Source of the DNA: Arthrobacter sp. zg-Y238 | GTDB taxonomy: Bacteria > Actinomycetota > Actinomycetes > Actinomycetales > Micrococcaceae | DNA: 64,000 nt | Direction of reading: 5' to 3' | Assembly (NCBI RefSeq): GCF_024385525.1 | Contig: NZ_JANFLU010000010.1 | Coordinates: 434,001 to 498,000, forward strand | Shown here: in pieces, positions 17,031-27,206 of the stretch | How the letters are laid out: every line of letters starts with the position of its first letter | How positions within the stretch are numbered: the stretch's first letter is position 1 | Made by a program: the position numbers and the translations under genes | The notes under the pieces: generated by a model | What the model was told of the DNA's origin: nothing | The model's input: only the letters and a program-made list of their open reading frames with translations | Databases searched by the model: none

Positions 17031-19120
17031 TCCAGCATGGCCGCCCCGGCGATAATAAAGTCCTTGCGCGGTGCCACGTCGCTGCCCATCAGCAGCTCGA
17101 ACGCCTGCTCGGCCGCAGCTGCCTCGGAAATCCGGACCCGCCGCAGGGTGCGGTGCCGGGGGTCCATGGTGGTTTCGGCCAGCTGGCCCGCGTCCATTTC
17201 GCCCAGGCCCTTGTAGCGCTGGATCGGTTCCTTGTAGCGCTTGCCTTCCTTTTCCAGACGGGCAAGGACCTGGTGCAGTTCCTTTTCGCTGTAGGTGTAG
17301 ACCATCTCATTGCTCTTGGAGCCGGCATTGATGACCTCCACCCGGTGCAGCGGTGGAACGGCCGCATAGACGCGTCCGGCGTCCACCAGCGGGCGCATGT
17401 AGCGGAAGAACAGCGTGAGCAGCAGGGTCCGGATGTGCGCGCCGTCGACGTCTGCATCGGTCATGAAAATGACCTTGCCGTACCGGGCGGCGTCGAGCTG
17501 GAAGCTGCGGCCGGAGCCGGCACCCACCACCTGGATCAGCGCTGCACACTCGGCATTGGACAGCATGTCCGCCACGGACGCCTTCTGCACGTTCAGGATT
17601 TTGCCGCGGATGGGCAGCAGCGCCTGGTAGTCCGAGGACCGGGCCAGTTTCGCCGTGCCGAGGGCGCTGTCGCCTTCCACGATGAACAGTTCAGAGCGTT
17701 CCTGGTCATCAATCCGGCAGTCCGCCAGCTTGGCCGGCATGGTGGAGGTTTCCAGCGCGTTCTTCCGGCGCTGGGTCTCCTTGTGCACGCGGGCGGAGAT
17801 CCGGGACTTCATCTCCGCCACCACCTTTTCCAGCAGCTGTGAAGACTGCGCCTTGTCGGCGCGCGCCGTGGAGTTCAGCCGGGCGGTGATTTCCTTCTCC
17901 ACCACCTTGCTCACGATGGCCCTTACGGCGGAGGTGCCGAGGATTTCCTTGGTCTGGCCCTCAAACTGCGGCTCGGCGAGGCGGACCGTCAGCACGGCGG
18001 TGAGCCCCGCGAAAACGTCGTCCTTTTCGATCTTGTCGTTGCCGGCCTTCAGCTTGCGGGCATTGGCTTCAATGACCTTGCGGAAGGTCTTCAGCAGGCC
18101 CTGCTCGAAGCCGGTCTGGTGCGTTCCGCCCTTGGGGGTGGCGATGATGTTCACGAACGAGCGGATATTGGTCTCGTACCCGATGCCCCAGCGCAGGGCG
18201 ATATCCACCTCGGCCTCGCGTTCGATCTCGGTGATCCGGCTGTGCCCGCTTTCATCGAGTACGGGCACGGATTCCTTGAACTTGCCGGAGCCGTGCAGGC
18301 GCCAGATATCCGTGACCGCTGCGTCGGCGGCCAGGTAGTCGACGAACTCGGCGATCCCGCCGTCGTGGTGGAAGACTTCCTCCACGGGGCCGTTCTCGCC
18401 CGGGGTTCCGGGCAGGCGCCGTTCATCGCGCAGGGTGATGCGCAGTCCAGGGACCAGGAAGGACGTCTGGCGGGCGCGGGCCTGCAGCTCGCTGTAGGAG
18501 AATTTGGCATCCGGCGTGAATATCTGCCGGTCGGCCCAGTACCGGATGCGGGTGCCCGTGACACCGCGCTTGGCCTTGCCGACCACTTCAAGCCGTGAGC
18601 TGGCCAGGAACGGAGAGAACTTGGCCTCGGGGCCGGGCTTTTTGCCCGTGTCGTCGAAGTGGCCGGGCTCGCCGCGGCGGAAGGCCATCTGGTACGTCTT
18701 CCCGGCCCGGTCCACCTGCACGTCGAGGCGGGAGGACAGGGCGTTGACCACGCTGGCACCGACGCCGTGCAGGCCGCCGGAGGCCGCGTAGGACCCGCCG
18801 CCGAACTTTCCGCCGGCGTGGAGCTTGGTGAAAACGACTTCGACGCCGGAGAGTCCGGTTTTCGGTTCGATATCCACCGGGATACCTCGGCCGTCGTCGT
18901 GGATCTCCACGGAACCGTCCGGATGAAGAATGATCTTGATACTCTGCCCAAAACCGGCCAGGGCTTCATCGACGGAGTTGTCGATGATTTCCCAAAGACA
19001 GTGCATCAGGCCACGGGAGTCGGTGGACCCGATGTACATGCCGGGACGCTTGCGGACGGCCTCCAGTCCTTCCAGGACGGACAGGTGCCGGGCAGTGTAA
19101 TCAGAACTAGGGGGCGCCAC
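17009..19120 (-). CDS. parE: DNA topoisomerase IV-type subunit B (GyrB/ParE family)
   Basis: 703 residues. GHKL ATPase: E44 and N48 in WEIIDNSVDEA, DDGRGI at 75-80, and GGLHGVG at 115-121. Transducer domain, then TOPRIM with ELFIVEGDSALG and DADVDGAHIRTLL, and a C-terminal domain (YKGLGEMDAGQL). It supplies the ATPase for the ParC-like subunit at 1790-4288 and should relax or decatenate DNA. The usual order with sigA nearby is seen in other actinobacteria. The stop codon lies within a tandem repeat. Confidence 0.92.
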   Translation of the reverse strand: MAPPSSDYTARHLSVLEGLEAVRKRPGMYIGSTDSRGLMHCLWEIIDNSVDEALAGFGQSIKIILHPDGSVEIHDDGRGIPVDIEPKTGLSGVEVVFTKLHAGGKFGGGSYAASGGLHGVGASVVNALSSRLDVQVDRAGKTYQMAFRRGEPGHFDDTGKKPGPEAKFSPFLASSRLEVVGKAKRGVTGTRIRYWADRQIFTPDAKFSYSELQARARQTSFLVPGLRITLRDERRLPGTPGENGPVEEVFHHDGGIAEFVDYLAADAAVTDIWRLHGSGKFKESVPVLDESGHSRITEIEREAEVDIALRWGIGYETNIRSFVNIIATPKGGTHQTGFEQGLLKTFRKVIEANARKLKAGNDKIEKDDVFAGLTAVLTVRLAEPQFEGQTKEILGTSAVRAIVSKVVEKEITARLNSTARADKAQSSQLLEKVVAEMKSRISARVHKETQRRKNALETSTMPAKLADCRIDDQERSELFIVEGDSALGTAKLARSSDYQALLPIRGKILNVQKASVADMLSNAECAALIQVVGAGSGRSFQLDAARYGKVIFMTDADVDGAHIRTLLLTLFFRYMRPLVDAGRVYAAVPPLHRVEVINAGSKSNEMVYTYSEKELHQVLARLEKEGKRYKEPIQRYKGLGEMDAGQLAETTMDPRHRTLRRVRISEAAAAEQAFELLMGSDVAPRKDFIIAGAAMLDRDRIDA

Positions 19121-19358
19121 GTGCGTTGAAACTCCTTGGTGTCGGCTGTTTTGCCGGTAGAGATATCCGGGAACAATCAGGGACTCCTACAAGGTTAATC
19201 CCCGGCGGTGACACTTCCGCCCAACGACTCAGTTGCGTGAGTTTGCCCACGGGGACCGCGCCGAAGGGTACGCGTAGAGCGAAAGGCGGGCCAACCTGCA
19301 AGGGACGGGGTGTCAAAGGTGGTTATATGAAGTATCAACACCCTTGAGGAGGCAACTC

Positions 19359-19580
19359 ATGACAGCAGCAGTAGCAACCCGTGAGCTGAACAGCCTGGAC
19401 CGCTGCGATCGTTGCGGCGCACAGGCATACGTACGTGCCGTACTGGAATCCTCCGGTGGGGAACTGCTTTTCTGCGGGCACCACGCCCGGGCGGTGGAGG
19501 CAAACCTTCGTCCGCTCACCTCGGAATGGCAGGATGAAACCTCGCGCCTGAACGAGAAGGCGCCGGTCTCTGCAGAGTAA
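19359..19580 (+). CDS. Small zinc-ribbon-like protein (DUF7455-type)
   Basis: 73 residues from ATG 19359, with GAGGAGG 6 nt upstream. CDRC at 16-19 and CGHH at 39-42 form a likely zinc site (C16, C19, C39, H41 or H42). Proteins of this type lie near sigA in many actinobacteria; their function is unknown. It is flanked by parE (divergent) and a strong terminator. Confidence 0.8.
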   Translation: MTAAVATRELNSLDRCDRCGAQAYVRAVLESSGGELLFCGHHARAVEANLRPLTSEWQDETSRLNEKAPVSAE

Positions 19581-19653
19581 ACAGGCAGTCGCCTTGTTCG
19601 GTCAGCGATGCCACGGAGTAATGTCCGCGTAGACGCGGCGTACCAAGCTTGAA

Positions 19654-19690
19654 GAAGTCCCCTTCCGAGTCGGAAGGGGACTTCTTTTTT
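19654..19690 (+). terminator. Rho-independent terminator after the small zinc-ribbon gene
   Basis: GAAGTCCCCTTCCGA (19654-19668) pairs with TCGGAAGGGGACTTC (19670-19684), followed by a T-run. Confidence 0.88.
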
Positions 19691-19730
19691 GTCCAGCTGC
19701 ATCTTGTTCCGCCGGTGCGTGCCCCACGCA

Positions 19731-19763
19731 AACGGCACCCCGTCCGCGGATCGGGGTGCCGTT
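19731..19763 (-). terminator. Hairpin downstream of sigA
   Basis: AACGGCACCCCG (19731-19742) pairs with CGGGGTGCCGTT (19752-19763). It lies 33 nt past the sigA stop and has no long T-run on the minus strand, so it may be a weak terminator or a 3'-end stabiliser. Confidence 0.55.
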
Positions 19764-19796
19764 GGTGAAGCGGGTTGCCGGCTGACCGGCAGGTGC

Positions 19797-21080
<1,284 letters not shown>

Positions 21081-21409
21081 AGAAAACCTTTCATACGGCG
21101 GGTTGTGGCACCGCCATTGGGGGCAACACCACTATGACCCTGTCAAGTCCGTGATTCTATCCAAGTGTTCGGTTTGGCTTGCTCTCAATAGAACAAACCG
21201 TGCCGGTGTATTGTTCCGCAAGCCACAGGGACTGGCAGTTCAAAGGACACTTGATACACGAACCCGACCGGGTCTCGGTTCCCATTGTCGCACGTTTTCC
21301 GCCCCGCCACCGCACCGGCGCACCTTATCGGCGCACTCCGCGGGCCTGTTCCGCCGTGCAGCTTTTCCCCGCTGGTTCTCGTTGCACACCGGTTCGTCCG
21401 GGTCCCGGT
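21081..21409. other. Intergenic region upstream of sigA
   Basis: 329 nt between sigA and the DUF4192 gene, both on the minus strand. It must hold the sigA promoter. A TTGACA is present on the minus strand at 21141-21146 without a good -10 at 16-18 nt, and a TAGAAT at 21153-21158 is another candidate -10. No gene, terminator or structured RNA could be supported. Confidence 0.4.
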
Positions 21410-22735
21410 CTAGCCGTCCGGCGTGCCCGGCCATGACCCGTCCCGGGAGCCGGTCCAGTCCGGAAGGATTCCCGTGCCCAGCAGTTCACGCAGCAGCAAG
21501 GCAAGACGGTAGCCGGGGCGCACATCGAGTGCGTGCTGCAGATGGAGGTGCGCCCGTGAGCCGCGTCCCCTGGCCCACTCCATCCAGGCAAGCAGTGAAA
21601 GCAGCGCCGCCTTGGCGTCTTCGTCCGCCGCGGGCACGAGATCCGAGAAAACGCCGTACGCCCGGTCCAGCCGGTTCCAGTCCGGGGCACTCCCTCTGCC
21701 CACCAGCATGCTGCGGAAGTCCGCGGCTGCTTTGGACTGTCTGCGAGCGCGCGGGAGAAGGGGAACGACGCCGGGTCCGGAGAGGCCGTGGTCTGCTGCC
21801 CCGGGAAGGACAACAGGATGGACCTGGCGGCGGACCATGCCGTTGGCTTCTGCGCCGTAAACGGCTGCGGCGTGGCCCGCAGCAGTCTGGACAAGCAGGG
21901 CATCGCGGATACCGCGGTCGCAGAGGCTCGCCAGGAGAAACCCGGCACATTCGGAATCGCGGTGCAGCAGGTTCCGGGAGCCGGCGTCCGGCTCGGCTGT
22001 GTCTTCGGCGTACGGGACAGCACCGGCATCGAGGCCGTGGCCTGCAAAACATCTGCCCCACAACTCCAGGGTGCGGCGGAACTGCTCCCGTTCACACCAA
22101 TTCGCGGCCATTTGCTTCCCGAAGCGTGCCTGGCTCACCGCTACCTCGCCCCGGTTGGGCCACTGCGCCGGGAAAGACTCCCCCACCGCTTTTTCCAGGG
22201 ATGCCGCGAAGGCACTCCCCCGGTACACCAGTTCCGTGTTCAGCATGCTGTCTGCAATCTGCGACCTGGGCGCCCCCGGCCAGGGGCAGCAGTCCGGTTG
22301 GGTGCAGAAGTAGTCCCGCCAGGTGTCCGGCCCTACCAGCCAGCCATCCTGCAGCGGGATGCCGGCGGCGGCCAGGTCCTTCTCCAGGCGACGGACCAAC
22401 GGCCGGTAGGGCGGATGCGCGGGGTCTTTCCACGGCAGGTCCGTATACAGCGCCAGCAGCACGCCGTCGGCCTCGGTGTCCGAGGCCAGGAACCGGGAGG
22501 CCGTGGCGGAATAGGCGGCATCCGCCCCTTTGGGTGCCGGCCCCGGCCGCGGCGCCTTACGCGGCGGGAGGTCCACCCGCAGCGTCGCACCGAGCCGGCC
22601 ACCGCATAGTGCCATGAGCACCAGGGACTCGCGCGGCTCGAAGCCCAAAGTATGTGGAATCAGGCTGAGGATGTCAGCCGGAGCGTTGACGCGGTAGGGG
22701 TTCCGCGGGGTGCCGTTGGCCGGTTCTGTGCTCAT
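21410..22735 (-). CDS. DUF4192-domain protein
   Basis: 441 residues. The N-terminus reads ILSLIPHTLGFEPRESLVLMAL, the hallmark of the actinobacterial DUF4192 family. The C-terminus has a TPR-like stretch (AALLSLLAWMEWARGRGSRAHLHLQHAL). It is predicted cytoplasmic, without signal peptide or membrane helices. Function is unknown. It stands alone upstream of sigA. Confidence 0.8.
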   Translation of the reverse strand: MSTEPANGTPRNPYRVNAPADILSLIPHTLGFEPRESLVLMALCGGRLGATLRVDLPPRKAPRPGPAPKGADAAYSATASRFLASDTEADGVLLALYTDLPWKDPAHPPYRPLVRRLEKDLAAAGIPLQDGWLVGPDTWRDYFCTQPDCCPWPGAPRSQIADSMLNTELVYRGSAFAASLEKAVGESFPAQWPNRGEVAVSQARFGKQMAANWCEREQFRRTLELWGRCFAGHGLDAGAVPYAEDTAEPDAGSRNLLHRDSECAGFLLASLCDRGIRDALLVQTAAGHAAAVYGAEANGMVRRQVHPVVLPGAADHGLSGPGVVPLLPRARRQSKAAADFRSMLVGRGSAPDWNRLDRAYGVFSDLVPAADEDAKAALLSLLAWMEWARGRGSRAHLHLQHALDVRPGYRLALLLRELLGTGILPDWTGSRDGSWPGTPDG

Positions 22736-22891
22736 GCCCCAAGGTTGCCCGGGAATCCGCGGTCGCTGCAGGGCAGGCCCGGAATCTGTGCACCCGGCGC
22801 CGGCTCAGCCGCCTCGTCGGCGGCGGTGGAGGAAAAGTGGCCGGCCGCGGGCCGGGCCGACAGGCCCGCCCGCCGGGCGGCAGCGGAGGGA

Positions 22892-23647
22892 TCATTTCCA
22901 GCGGAACACCTTTGCGGCCACCACGGTGCATGAAGCGGTCCAGAAGAGCATAACGAGGAAGGGAGCGGCCGTGACGGTGCCTCCGTACCAGCCGGCTGTC
23001 AGTGCCTGGGTCATGGCACCGAGCGGGGTGAAGGACGCAACCTGCCGGACACCTTCCGGCATCAGCGGCCCGGGTGTCCATAATCCGGCGGTGAACATGC
23101 ATCCCATAAACACCAGGAATCCGATGCCGTAGGCGTTCTGGGCGGTCCCGGCGAGGGCGGCAATGAGTGATCCCACGGCCATCATGGCGGCAACGCCGAA
23201 AACCACCACGAGGACAACCAGTCCGGGACTGCTCGGCATCCGGCTGTCGAAGGCAATCCTGGCGAGCAGGACGGTGACGGACACCGCGACGGCAAGCGCC
23301 ACGCCGCTGACGATCCATTGGGCGAACAGGATGCGGTGCGCGCCGACCGGTGTCACGCCCAGCCGGCGCAGCACTCCGGTCTCCCGGTAACCGCTGATCG
23401 CGGACGGGTAATTGGTTACCGCCACACTGGCCAGTGCCACCGCTATGGACAACGGCACGAGCAGGTCGATGGGGCGCAGGGCGGCATAGACGGGATCCGT
23501 GCCTCCCATCGGGACGCGTGTGTTGGGAATGACGAAGCCCTGGAGCAGCAGAATGGCCGAGGGCAGCACCAATGCCATGAAAATGCTCACCGGGTTGCGC
23601 AGATACAGTGTGGCTTCAGTGCGCGTCAGCGCTCCCAGGGCTCGCAT
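22892..23647 (-). CDS. ABC-2 type transporter permease
   Basis: 251-residue membrane protein with six predicted helices in the ABC-2 layout: N-terminal helix after TEATLYLRNPVSIFMALVLP, core helices, and the conserved MPEGVRQVASFTPLGAMTQAL segment before the last helix. It pairs with the ATP-binding protein encoded 14 nt upstream to form a small exporter of the DrrAB/antibiotic-resistance type. The substrate cannot be predicted. Confidence 0.85.
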   Translation of the reverse strand: MRALGALTRTEATLYLRNPVSIFMALVLPSAILLLQGFVIPNTRVPMGGTDPVYAALRPIDLLVPLSIAVALASVAVTNYPSAISGYRETGVLRRLGVTPVGAHRILFAQWIVSGVALAVAVSVTVLLARIAFDSRMPSSPGLVVLVVVFGVAAMMAVGSLIAALAGTAQNAYGIGFLVFMGCMFTAGLWTPGPLMPEGVRQVASFTPLGAMTQALTAGWYGGTVTAAPFLVMLFWTASCTVVAAKVFRWK

Positions 23648-23661
23648 GCTCCACTTTCCCT

Positions 23662-24456
23662 TCAGTCGGCTGCCGTCTGCTCGATGAAGGCCAGATACGC
23701 ATCCTCGAGAGCACCGGGCTCGGCGGCGTTCCTGCCGGAAAGGGCGAGCAGTTCCGCCGGTGTGCCCACGAACCGTGTCCGGCCGGCGTCGATAATCGCC
23801 AGGCGGTCGCAGAGCCGCTCGACGTCGTCGAGGTAGTGGGTGACGAGGACGACCGTGATGCCGCCGTCCTTCACCCGTTGAATCAACTGCCGCACGTCGC
23901 GCCGGCCTTGCGGATCCAGCCCGGTGGTCAACTCGTCGAACACGACCACGCCGGGATTGCCGATGAGCGCCAGGGCGATTGAGAGGCGCTGCTTCTGTCC
24001 GCCGGAAAGCTTGCCGAAGGGGCGTTTGCGGTGTTCGTCCAGCCCGACGGTGCGCAGCAGTTCCGGCACATCGGCCGGTGCGGGGTAAAAAGCGGCGAAC
24101 AGCCGCAGCGCCTCCTCCACGCGCAGGGCGGGAGGCAGAGCGGCGGCCTGGAGCTGATAGCCGACCCGCTCGCGTACGGTTGCCCGGTCAGCCGCGGGAT
24201 CCACGCCCAGTACCGTGATGCGTCCGCTGTCCGGCCGCAGCGTGCCGGCCACGCACTCCACGGTTGTGGTCTTGCCGGCGCCGTTGGGGCCGAGAATTCC
24301 GAAGGCTTCACCCGCGTCGATTGAAAACGTGACGTCTTCGAGCGCCGTGACATTCCGGAAAGCCTTGGCTATCCCGCTCACGCTTACCACCGTGCCGGCA
24401 GGCACCCGCGCCCTGGTCATGCGGATCATTTTGGCGGGGGGCTGCGCAAGGGTCAA
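23662..24456 (-). CDS. ABC transporter ATP-binding protein (DrrA-like)
   Basis: 264 residues (an ATG 36 nt further in, MTRARVPAG, is an alternative start). Walker A GPNGAGKTT, Q-loop in VGYQLQAAALPP, signature LSGGQKQRL, Walker B VVVFDELTTGLDPQG and switch His in VTHYLDD. It energises the permease encoded 14 nt downstream. The Walker B run reads DE-L rather than the common DE-P, a minor variant. Confidence 0.9.
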   Translation of the reverse strand: MTLAQPPAKMIRMTRARVPAGTVVSVSGIAKAFRNVTALEDVTFSIDAGEAFGILGPNGAGKTTTVECVAGTLRPDSGRITVLGVDPAADRATVRERVGYQLQAAALPPALRVEEALRLFAAFYPAPADVPELLRTVGLDEHRKRPFGKLSGGQKQRLSIALALIGNPGVVVFDELTTGLDPQGRRDVRQLIQRVKDGGITVVLVTHYLDDVERLCDRLAIIDAGRTRFVGTPAELLALSGRNAAEPGALEDAYLAFIEQTAAD

Positions 24457-24477
24457 GGGTGGAGGGCGCCCGCGGCC

Positions 24478-25821
24478 CTACTGCGGACCTGGACCTCCCC
24501 GTTCCCCGCGGCGGCGCTGCCGTTCGCGGGCCAGTGCGGCGCGGAGCGGCGGCAGCGGCGATCCTTCGTCGGCCAGCCGCCTGCGGATCTGCCCCCGGGT
24601 CCGGAGAATGCCCGCGACCCCTACCGCCATCACGGCAAACTGCACGGACAAGGCAATCCGGAAGGAGTCCAGGGCGTACAGGTTCCCCCCTGAAAAGCCG
24701 CTGTTATTCAACACGTCCAGCACCACGCCGATCAGGTACATGCTGACCAGCGAGGCAATGAAGCCGCCGATGTTCACAATCCCGGTGGCGGTCCCCAGCC
24801 GGGCACTGGGGTTGTAGGTCCGGGCAAAATCGAAGCCGATCATGGACCCGGGGCCGCCGACGGCCAGCAGCGCCACGAGGAGGACCAACAGCCACAGCGG
24901 CGCCGGGCCGGGATAAAGCAGGACGGCGGCCCACCCGGCCGCCATGGCGCCGGCGATCAGCAGCACCATAGTGGAGCGGCGCAGCGGGTGTCTGCCCACC
25001 CAGGACCCCATCCACGGCCCGCAGACAATCGCGACCACCACGAAGAAAGCCATGAGGCCCGATGCGACGGCGGAAGACACGCCTTCGGCACTGACCAGGT
25101 AGGGGAACCCCCACATCATGACGAAAACCGTGCCGGGGAACTGCACGGTGTAATGGGTCCACATGCCCAGGCGCGTCCCCGGCTGGGCGAACGCCTCTGC
25201 CAGTGAGGTGCCGGTCTGCCGCAGCGGCAGCGGGACGGGCGCCTCACCGCCGGCCGGCCGGTTCCGCACGCAGGCCAAGGTCAGGACCAGGGCAAGCAGG
25301 GACAGGGAGGCAGCGGAGACAAAGGCCGTGCTCCACCCGAACCGGTGCAGCACATAGGCGAAAGGAATTGCGCTGGCAATCTGCCCCAGCTGGCCGACAA
25401 TGCCGGTGTACTGGGTCAGGACGGGGATTTTCCTGCCGGAGAACCAGGCCGGAAGGAGCCGCAGCACGGAGATGAAGGTGAGCGCGTCGCCGGCACCCAC
25501 CAGGGAACGCCCGAGGATTCCGGCGCCGACGGATTCGGCAGCAGCCAGCTGGAGCTGTCCGGCAAGCATCAGCGCCGCTCCCCCGGCGATCAGCAGCCGC
25601 GGGCCGAAGCGGTCCACCAGCACCCCTACGGGTATCTGCAGCCCCGCATAGACCAGCAGCTGCACCACCGTAAAGACGGACAGGACGGAGGCGGTCGCCG
25701 AGAAGCGCTCAGTGGCTTCGATGCCGGCCACACCGAACGACGTCCGCTGGGTCACCGCCACCATGTAGGCAAAGACGCCTACGCCCCAGACAATCCAGGC
25801 ACGTGTTCCGTTCATCGGCAC
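24478..25821 (-). CDS. Major facilitator superfamily transporter
   Basis: 447 residues with twelve predicted helices, two six-helix bundles and a charged central loop (~195-215). The cytoplasmic loop motif VLVDRFGPR after helix 2 matches MFS motif A. The C-terminal tail is Arg-rich (RERQRRRGERGG). Similar carriers move anions or small organic molecules, but I cannot assign a substrate. It lies downstream of the PAC2 gene on the same strand with a GC-rich gap containing a short 12-bp tandem repeat. Confidence 0.83.
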   Translation of the reverse strand: MPMNGTRAWIVWGVGVFAYMVAVTQRTSFGVAGIEATERFSATASVLSVFTVVQLLVYAGLQIPVGVLVDRFGPRLLIAGGAALMLAGQLQLAAAESVGAGILGRSLVGAGDALTFISVLRLLPAWFSGRKIPVLTQYTGIVGQLGQIASAIPFAYVLHRFGWSTAFVSAASLSLLALVLTLACVRNRPAGGEAPVPLPLRQTGTSLAEAFAQPGTRLGMWTHYTVQFPGTVFVMMWGFPYLVSAEGVSSAVASGLMAFFVVVAIVCGPWMGSWVGRHPLRRSTMVLLIAGAMAAGWAAVLLYPGPAPLWLLVLLVALLAVGGPGSMIGFDFARTYNPSARLGTATGIVNIGGFIASLVSMYLIGVVLDVLNNSGFSGGNLYALDSFRIALSVQFAVMAVGVAGILRTRGQIRRRLADEGSPLPPLRAALARERQRRRGERGGPGPQ

Positions 25822-25878
25822 ACCTGCCCGGGACGGGGGCCCGGACCGGGGCCGGGACCGGGGCCGGGATGCGCGGCG

Positions 25879-26943
25879 TCAGGCCGTGCCGGTCCGCCCG
25901 TTCCCGTCGTCGCTGCCGTGGCCCTCGACCGTGCCCTCGGTGGCATCTGGTGCATTCTCCTGATCCGCGTTATCGCTCGGTTCGCTGTTCTGGGCGTCAT
26001 GCTGGTTCTCGGGCCACAGCGCCTCGGATTCTTCTTCGGCCTGCGGGCTGGCCAGGTACGCCTCCACCGCGGCTCCGATTTCCTCGGCGTCTGCCAGTTC
26101 GTCGTTGCCCTTGACCAGCAGGGAGCGCCGGACGGTGCTTTCGGTGTACTGGTCGTAACGCTTCTCGAGGGTTGCCACTACGCCCTTGACCTCCGCAGAT
26201 GCCTCCACCTGTTCGGTGATCTGGCGTTCCACGTCCCGGCCTGCCTCGCGCAGCCGGTCCGTCGGCAGCACCAGTGAAGCGGCAGCCCCGAGGTACTCGA
26301 GTCCGGCCACGGCTGCGGGCGGGAACTCCGCCTCGGCCAGGTAGTGCGGTACGTGCACCACGTGGCCGACGACGTCGACCCCGGCCTCGACCAGCCGGAG
26401 CTCCAGGACGTGTCCGACGGCGGCCTGTACCTGCGCGATCGGCGTCCAGGAGCTGATCCCTTCCACCAGGTCGGGCCGGTTGCCGTGCGTGGTGACGCCG
26501 ATCGGGCGGGTGTGCGGGACGGGCATCGGAATCGAATGGACCCAGCAGACCAGGGCCACGTCGAACGCCTTCACCAAATGCACTACGGCCGCCGTGAAAC
26601 GTTCCCACTGCAGGTCCGGCTCGAAGCCGGTCAGGAACAGGAACGGCTCCCCCAGCCCGTCATACATCCGGTGCAGCTCAAGCCGCGGCGGCTCGTAGTC
26701 GCTGAGGTGGTCCTCGATAAAGGAAATCTGCGGCCGGCGGTTGCGGTAGTCGATCAGCTGGTCCGAGTCGAACGTCGCCACCAGGTCATGGTCCAGGGCA
26801 TCAAACAGCTCATCCCGGATCTGGCTGACCACGTGGCCGGCCTCGGCGAAGCCGGTGAAACCGACGAGGAGCTTCAAGCCGGAGAGGTCCCCGGACTCCG
26901 CGACCTCCGGATTCAGATTAAACAGGGTCAACGGATCCAGCAT
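25879..26943 (-). CDS. PAC2-family protein
   Basis: 354 residues with a strong ribosome site (GGGAGGGG). The N-terminal ~280 residues match the PAC2 (proteasome-assembly-chaperone-like) family: GLKLLVGFTGFAEAGHVVSQ, LFLTGFEPDLQWERF, VEGISSWTPIAQVQAAVGHV. The last ~55 residues are a disordered acidic tail rich in Asp, Glu, Asn and Gly. Actinobacterial PAC2 proteins have been linked to proteasome biology but their role is not settled. Confidence 0.85.
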   Translation of the reverse strand: MLDPLTLFNLNPEVAESGDLSGLKLLVGFTGFAEAGHVVSQIRDELFDALDHDLVATFDSDQLIDYRNRRPQISFIEDHLSDYEPPRLELHRMYDGLGEPFLFLTGFEPDLQWERFTAAVVHLVKAFDVALVCWVHSIPMPVPHTRPIGVTTHGNRPDLVEGISSWTPIAQVQAAVGHVLELRLVEAGVDVVGHVVHVPHYLAEAEFPPAAVAGLEYLGAAASLVLPTDRLREAGRDVERQITEQVEASAEVKGVVATLEKRYDQYTESTVRRSLLVKGNDELADAEEIGAAVEAYLASPQAEEESEALWPENQHDAQNSEPSDNADQENAPDATEGTVEGHGSDDGNGRTGTA

Positions 26944-27206
26944 GTCTTACCCCTCCCGGGAACTCGCGTGCGCTCTCGGCACAGGAAGGTGACGACCGGT
27001 GATTCCGGCTGCTTTAAACCGTTGCTGTGCCCTTACTCAAGGGTAAACGTCCGGACGCGTGCGTTTCATTCCGGGACCGGGGCCGGCCTTTGTTCCTTAG
27101 CCCCTGCGCAGCAGCTAAGGAGCAACGTTGCGGCATGCGGGCGTTCTTCAGACTACGATCGGTGTGGTAAACGCAGAGCAACACAGAAACGTGAGGAAGC
27201 AGCTTC